64,000 bases of DNA from Alentia gelatinosa (taxonomy: Eukaryota > Annelida > Polychaeta > Phyllodocida > Polynoidae). The notes under the pieces are model-generated. The model did no database searches, was not told the origin of the DNA, and saw only the letters and a program-made list of their open reading frames with translations. The translations under genes and the position numbers were made by a program. This document shows positions 59,245 through 64,000 of the stretch, one piece after another (positions within the stretch are counted from its first letter, which is position 1; each line of letters starts with the position of its first letter). The stretch covers positions 23,298,527 to 23,362,526 of the forward strand of contig OX465588.1 of the NCBI GenBank assembly GCA_950022655.1, given 5' to 3'.

Positions 59245-60029
59245 CACAAGATTATTCCTCATAATCCGTCATAGCAACCTGTTACCTGATCCGTGCAGGG
59301 CCACGGCGGCGCCTTTGCAATCCCCTCTCTGCCTCCCCCTTCGCTCCCCTACCCTTCTCCACCCTCATCCTGCCTACCACCCTGCCTCCTATGGGCCGGC
59401 GGTGTAGTTTCGCCGGCCCTGCTAGCCACAGACTAGTCTCTGTCATCTTACACTACATTCAGCTATATTCCTAGCACAACTCAGCAGTGTTCTACATATC
59501 TCAATGACATCTAGGTTATTACCGACTACAATTCAATAAATCCATATCCAGTATTTTGTTTCTGCTGTAGGCCAAGTCACAACTCGAGTTGCCGGGAGAA
59601 GGTTGAATCATTTTCCTTTAAGGGGCAATGCTCTTCAACAATGAGACCAGTATAATAGAGTCCATTGCTTATCATTGCCATAATTCTCATATTAAAACGT
59701 ATGTCTGTTGTTATTTCTTCCCGGATTGTTCTCTCTACATATCTATTTTCTTTCTAATCTTCTTTTCACAATGTTACCACCTTGAATGACCAGGCTGCCA
59801 GTCCCACCCACCTTTCCTCAGTGCAATCCTTCCGTCTCCGCCGCCACTTCACCATTTTACCCCGTCTGTCTTCCTTCCTTCCCTTCCATTCTTCCATCGC
59901 TTCTTCAGAACCGGCACTCTTTTTTATCCTCCCCCATACGTCCGTTTCCCCGGACCAAGTCTCGCCGGGTCTCGCCGAGTCTCGTGGAGATCGATGCGTG
60001 TGGTAAGACTACGTCCCACAATACCGTTG

Positions 60030-60300
60030 GGCCATCACAATGTCGGCCACGCACTGGCTACTTTTAATCAATTGGCTACCGTCGCCAGTCTCCGAGATTT
60101 CGCCTTGCCCGACTTAACAAAGGCCAAATATTGGCTCTCCTGATTTGACCCCAGCCGGAGAATCGGCAAGCTGCGATTTCTCATTAAGACGGCTTTTTTA
60201 TGGCACAATGAAGCCACTCGGCCAGAGACCTGGTCTCAGCAGCCATAAAACTGACCACCTCGCCGCGGGTCCATCTGCCGCTCAGCCGGTCGCCTCCCAG
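60030..60300. promoter_or_regulatory. Candidate regulatory element with paired posterior-Hox-type words
   Basis: TTTTTATGGC (near 60195) and GCCATAAAAC (near 60240) are inverse copies of a Hox/Cdx-type word. TTTAATCAATTGG and TCATTAAG lie nearby, within GC-rich sequence. The pattern fits a constrained enhancer but rests on motifs only. Confidence 0.3.
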
Positions 60301-60809
60301 GCTTCTGACCGTCCCTGCTCCCGGGCTCCACACCCCAAGTCGCAGTTCATGATGGATACGTGCGGACAGGCCCACCCCGACAACCCGCCCTCCCTTGCCG
60401 GAAGCTGGACGCCGTCGTCGCCATCACCGCCTCGTTGACGAGTCTGAGGAGGACTGGCAATGAAAGGTTAATATGTATGGGGAGCACTGTGGTAGGTCTT
60501 GTTTGCACACCTATAGCCAAGTACCTGGACGGTATAACGAAGTCCAGCCCCTCATTCCCCTTGTAGACTTCTCCGTAGCTCATTTATTCTCTAGTTTCTT
60601 CTCATTGGTCCTCCGTCTCATTTACCCAACCTACCCCTATCTTCTTCTATCCCCTTTTCTTATCAGAGCAGCTTTGATATACCATATACTGATTCGTCAG
60701 GGGGGCAGCTGCGTTTTGATTCCATCATGTTCTTCTACGTACTTTCCCTGTCATTGAATCTCCGAGTCGATATAGCTGGGATATGACCCCCTACTTTCCT
60801 CGTCTGTAG

Positions 60810-61150
60810 GCAGAACAGATGACCGACATCAAGTGTTCTTAAAGCCATTTCACGGCAGAGCCATTGAGACGTCGAGCGGATTAAATTTCCTTTAACGAAG
60901 TACACGCGGGACTTCAATATATCTCTTCTCCGGCGTCGATAATCGGCCCAGCGACAAGAAGAAATTGCTCGTCTCGTTCGTGAATCCCGTGCTACTTGCC
61001 GATTAAACTGGGCCCACAGAACCATATAAAACATGAAGAAGTATCACATCGACATCCATCAACCTAAGTGCGCCCACTATTTATGAGCAGCGCCAGGCAT
61101 TTTCCAGCCTCGCCATAAACACAGCAGCCAATGGTAATTCAATCCTACGG
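60810..61150. promoter_or_regulatory. Candidate regulatory element with Nkx- and Otx-type words
   Basis: TCAAGTG, GCGGATTAAA, CCGATTAAAC and GCCATAAACACAGC occur within about 330 bp of balanced composition. No coding frame fits. Motif inference only. Confidence 0.25.
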
Positions 61151-62655
61151 AACGACCATCCTCCAACATTCACTGCGGGTGGTAGGGGGCTTATGGTAGG
61201 ACTATCAACTCAGCCGTGGTGTCAGTTGGTAATCTATGGGGAGTGGGATTATGGCTTATTAGAAATTACAATATTACCTTTTGTTTGAAATATTATGAAG
61301 TAAGCATATTGACATTTGTATGTTTGTTTTCGGTGGGATAGAAATGTGATGCTGTTTACCGTTCTTTCAATAGTTTGGCTTGTATGACCAAATTGCATCC
61401 ATGTATGTAGGTTTTTGCCCTTCAGAGATATCAATCATCCCAATTCATTGGAATATCCATGATAAGATCACATTTTAAGAGTACAGAATATTGTATCAGT
61501 TTTTGTAAATGTTTACTGTATCAATTTTGGTATATGACATGGTACAAGTAAACTGAATAGTCCTTTATCAGACATTTAGTACATTGAACGTTTTTTTACC
61601 GCACATCAGTATTACCTGTTATATTATAACATAGATCTATATTTGTTGTCTCCACATAGAAGAGGGAATTACTGACAATGTTTCTTATTCCCAGGTATAA
61701 GCCAGGTTTCCAAAGCTCAGGTAAAAGTTATCTTCTTGTGAGACCTTCTACATAATCCATTAGGAGGGGTCTTGTGCGACAAAGGATTCTTTTAAGGGGA
61801 GAAGATAATTTCTGATACAATAAGTCATGTTTGCCTGAATGAAGCTGATTGATTTGTTTGCTCCTGTTTTTTCCTATCTTAGTGTCAGTTCGGAGATTCC
61901 CTGAACACTGTTCGCCAGCAGTATTACAGCATTTCATCAGGGCACGATGACAAATACGGACAAGAAGATTTTGCTACATTGATAAAACCCTCCCGTCATA
62001 TTTATGCTATATGAATCCTTTCTTTCATTTATACATATCTGAAAGGTATATTTAGAGATACACTAACATTTAATGATAATTATGACTGCTTCGGAAAAAG
62101 GTGTTTTATGGAGAAAGTTAATCAGGAATGTGAGATGTCACGAAAGGAGAAGGAAGATAAAAGAACAACAATAGACGTAAGACAAAGAAGAATGAACCAG
62201 AGAAGACAGATGGTAGAGGACTGAAAACAGATCAGAGTAGATATACGAAAGAATGGCGAGGATATAAGGTAGACTGTAGAAGATGGATAATAGGTAGCAG
62301 ACAATAGTGGAAGGTGTTGGGCAGGGAAAATAAACATAAGGGGGATGATGGATAGGGGAATATGGAAGACAATCTAAAGATAACAAATGACGGACGTCTT
62401 CTATTCCAGATGTTCTCTACCCAAGACGCATGGTTAGGGTTAGAGTTAGAAGTGATATTAGTTTTTCGGTCAGAGGGTGAAATCTAAGGGGATTGCATGG
62501 AAGGAGATATCGGAAAGGGCCAGATGTACCCCCGCGTAACTCCATTCTAACCGTGTCTGTTTTGTTACGAAGATTATACAGACACGTCAAAGAATGTTGT
62601 CTATTGTCGGAAAAATTTTCTGTTGTTGATGCAAATTTTCTTCTCACATCCTAAA

Positions 62656-63050
62656 GGGGGGCGGCCACCAACCACGACAAGGTTACGACAAGCCCCGACA
62701 AGAAAGTTCCAATCGGCGCCTTGTCGTAGCCTTGTCGGGAGAAGAGGCATCCGTTCTGTCTGTCGTGAGCCCTTGTCACAGCCTGTCGGGAAGTGCACGC
62801 TCCACCTAAATATTCTATCGTAGGCCTCTGCGACAACCTCCCGATACGCCACGACACGCCACGACAAGGCTCCTGTCGTGGCAAAAATAGAACATGTTCG
62901 GTTTTGTCATAACCTTGTCGGAAGGCCCCTGACAACCCCCCGACAAGCTTCGTGTTGCAACCTGTCGGCAGGCGTTCCAATCGTAGGCCTGTCGTGGACC
63001 TTGTCGGAAAGCCATTGTCGTAGCCTTGTCGTGGTTGGTGGACGCCCCCC
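62656..63050. mobile_element. Inverted-repeat element built from TTGTCG/CGACAA words
   Basis: The ends are inverse copies of about 40 bp (GGGGGGCGGCCACCAACCAC at left) with two or three differences. More than ten TTGTCG or CGACAA words fill the interior. A central hairpin GCCACGACA...TGTCGTGGC lies at 62858-62882, close to the element midpoint. The flanks are TAAA on the left and TTAA on the right, so a TTAA target (piggyBac- or Kolobok-like) is possible with one change. No protein is encoded; the frames seen across it translate the repeat words. Confidence 0.75.
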
Positions 63051-63479
63051 TTAAGACCCGGCGTCCTCTGAGCTCCAAATTGTCTACGACAGTCCTTACG
63101 ATGTACCTAAAATGTGATCGCGATTTATGCCGATGTTCCTCGTCTAGACGTTTTCTACAAAATAATTTTAAACTTAAATTTCTGTAGCAGTAGGTGGACG
63201 CCGCACCTTAGCTGTCTGCTTCTGATTTTATCCAAATTTCACACAAAAAACAGCAATCTCTGAAGTTATTCCCGTATAGCCTCGTCGTGACGATATGTCG
63301 TGGTTTTATGTAAACCTAAATATACAGAAACGTCTACGTTATCTCTTCTGAAAGCAATACTTAAATGGGTAAATGCATCATTTTTACCGAAACACCTCCG
63401 TTTCTTAACTTATATAACTGAATAACCTCTTGTTGTTATCAATTATCTGAGTCGTGTTTAGTGAATGACTGACAAAGTG
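63051..63479. other. AT-rich noncoding DNA between two elements
   Basis: No frame or repeat of note. A weak resemblance to the right end of the previous element (aggtggacgccgcacctta near 63192) may be a decayed end. Confidence 0.4.
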
Positions 63480-63845
63480 TTATCTCACCCCTGGTACAAG
63501 TGTAGCCATAGGAATACCATTAGAAAAAAATACTCAACGATCACCCCGGTAAAGTGACAATACTACGCCATGGTCGTGGCGTAGTGAATACGAAATGACG
63601 TCATAGGTGATTGACCAATCGGCGGCCAGTATTTCAGAGAGATGACAAGACAAGACAAGAAATTTCAACTCCCCTAACCATGAAAGGGGTGAGATAAATC
63701 CAGAACCGCACTCGAATCGTAAAATAAACAATACTACACTCGTTTGAAAGGGCCGTAATCGTCACTCGGCTTCGCCTCGATAAAGATTGCTGCCCTTCCA
63801 AACTCGTGGAGTATTGGGTATTTATACGATTCTCTGTGCAGTTCT
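63480..63845 (+). mobile_element. Two-hairpin fold-back element, copy 3
   Basis: The first hairpin (63480-63698) has TTATCTCACCCC and GGGGTGAGATAA ends and an internal stem CTACGCCA...TGGCGTAG at 63563-63584. The second hairpin (63702-63845) pairs AGAACCGCA-side and TGTGCAGTTCT-side arms of about 65 bp around the apex CTCGGCTTCGCCTCG (63766-63780). The layout is the same as in copy 2. Confidence 0.78.
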
Positions 63846-64000
63846 ATATAAATCTTCAACGATATAAATATTCAAACTTATTATCAATAACGGAATCAAG
63901 TCAAATAGATTATCCTTCATCATATGTATGGGGAACACGCTACTGTTGGAAAGGTCATGCATGATGGTGTCACCAATGTCAATTCGAGAAGTGTATTGAA
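63846..64000. other. AT-rich flank at the window end
   Basis: Nothing recognised. Confidence 0.4.

Larger units (their letters stand above)
58051..62655. other. Noncoding DNA with motif-rich blocks
   Basis: GC-rich patches lie at 58980-59420 and 60030-60440. A short telomere-like ggttagggttag lies near 62442. Purine-rich DNA spans 62130-62360. Frames have no domains. Two candidate regulatory stretches are listed separately. Confidence 0.4.

Noticed and set aside
62440..62456. Telomere-like ggttagggttag
   Set aside because: Barely two units; not an interstitial telomere array.
62601..63078. Overlapping minus-strand frames rich in Arg and Gly
   Set aside because: They translate the TTGTCG words of the inverted-repeat element.
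63185..63215. Possible second copy of the end of the TTGTCG element
   Set aside because: Only about 15 bases resemble the end and the GC-run is broken; too short to call.

Overview
The window reads as invertebrate metazoan nuclear DNA. It has no operons, ribosome binding sites or dense gene packing. AT-rich noncoding DNA alternates with GC- and CpG-rich islands, minisatellites, simple repeats and small fold-back elements. The only long, convincing open frames belong to a tyrosine-recombinase retrotransposon. I could not fix the phylum; the mix of an Ngaro-type element, a non-LTR LINE tail and fold-back elements fits an arthropod, lophotrochozoan or other invertebrate with a large genome.

Region 1 (about 1.81-7.21 kb) is a complete, apparently young Ngaro-type (DIRS order) retrotransposon on the minus strand. 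It carries a gag-like ORF, a reverse transcriptase/RNase H ORF and a tyrosine recombinase ORF, flanked by the split direct repeats A1-ORFs-B1-A2-B2. Each repeat pair differs by a single base. The RT frame has no ATG before the RT domain and is open back into the end of gag in the -1 frame, which suggests a gag-RT fusion or a non-AUG start. The recombinase has its own ATG and overlaps the RT frame by about 900 nt.

Region 2 (about 11.4-13.2 kb) is a GC-rich block that looks like promoter plus 5' UTR. It ends in a short plus-strand exon (13072-13213) encoding a signal peptide followed by a consensus splice donor in phase 1. This is the best host gene fragment; its downstream exons are not recognised here, so much of the rest of the window may be intron or intergenic DNA.

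Region 3 (about 20.4-21.0 and 34.7-35.7 kb) holds a 42-bp minisatellite and a 59-bp satellite. The second is interrupted by a fold-back element and abuts a possible ankyrin-type first exon at 35600.

Region 4 (37.7-38.3 kb) is the 3' end of a LINE. From 48.9 kb onward the window holds several nonautonomous fold-back elements. Three of them share an unusual layout of two adjacent hairpins, one with TTTATCYYACCCC termini and one with a CGGCTTCGCC-like apex (48.94-49.24, 57.76-58.05 and 63.48-63.85 kb). A fourth copy at 34.98 kb keeps only the first hairpin. Two further inverted-repeat elements, at 55.5 and 62.66 kb, are unrelated to these.

Between these features lie short mosaics of homeodomain, POU and E-box-like words in GC-balanced sequence, which look like candidate conserved regulatory elements, plus isolated NRF1-like and CTCF-like words. 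These are motif readings only.
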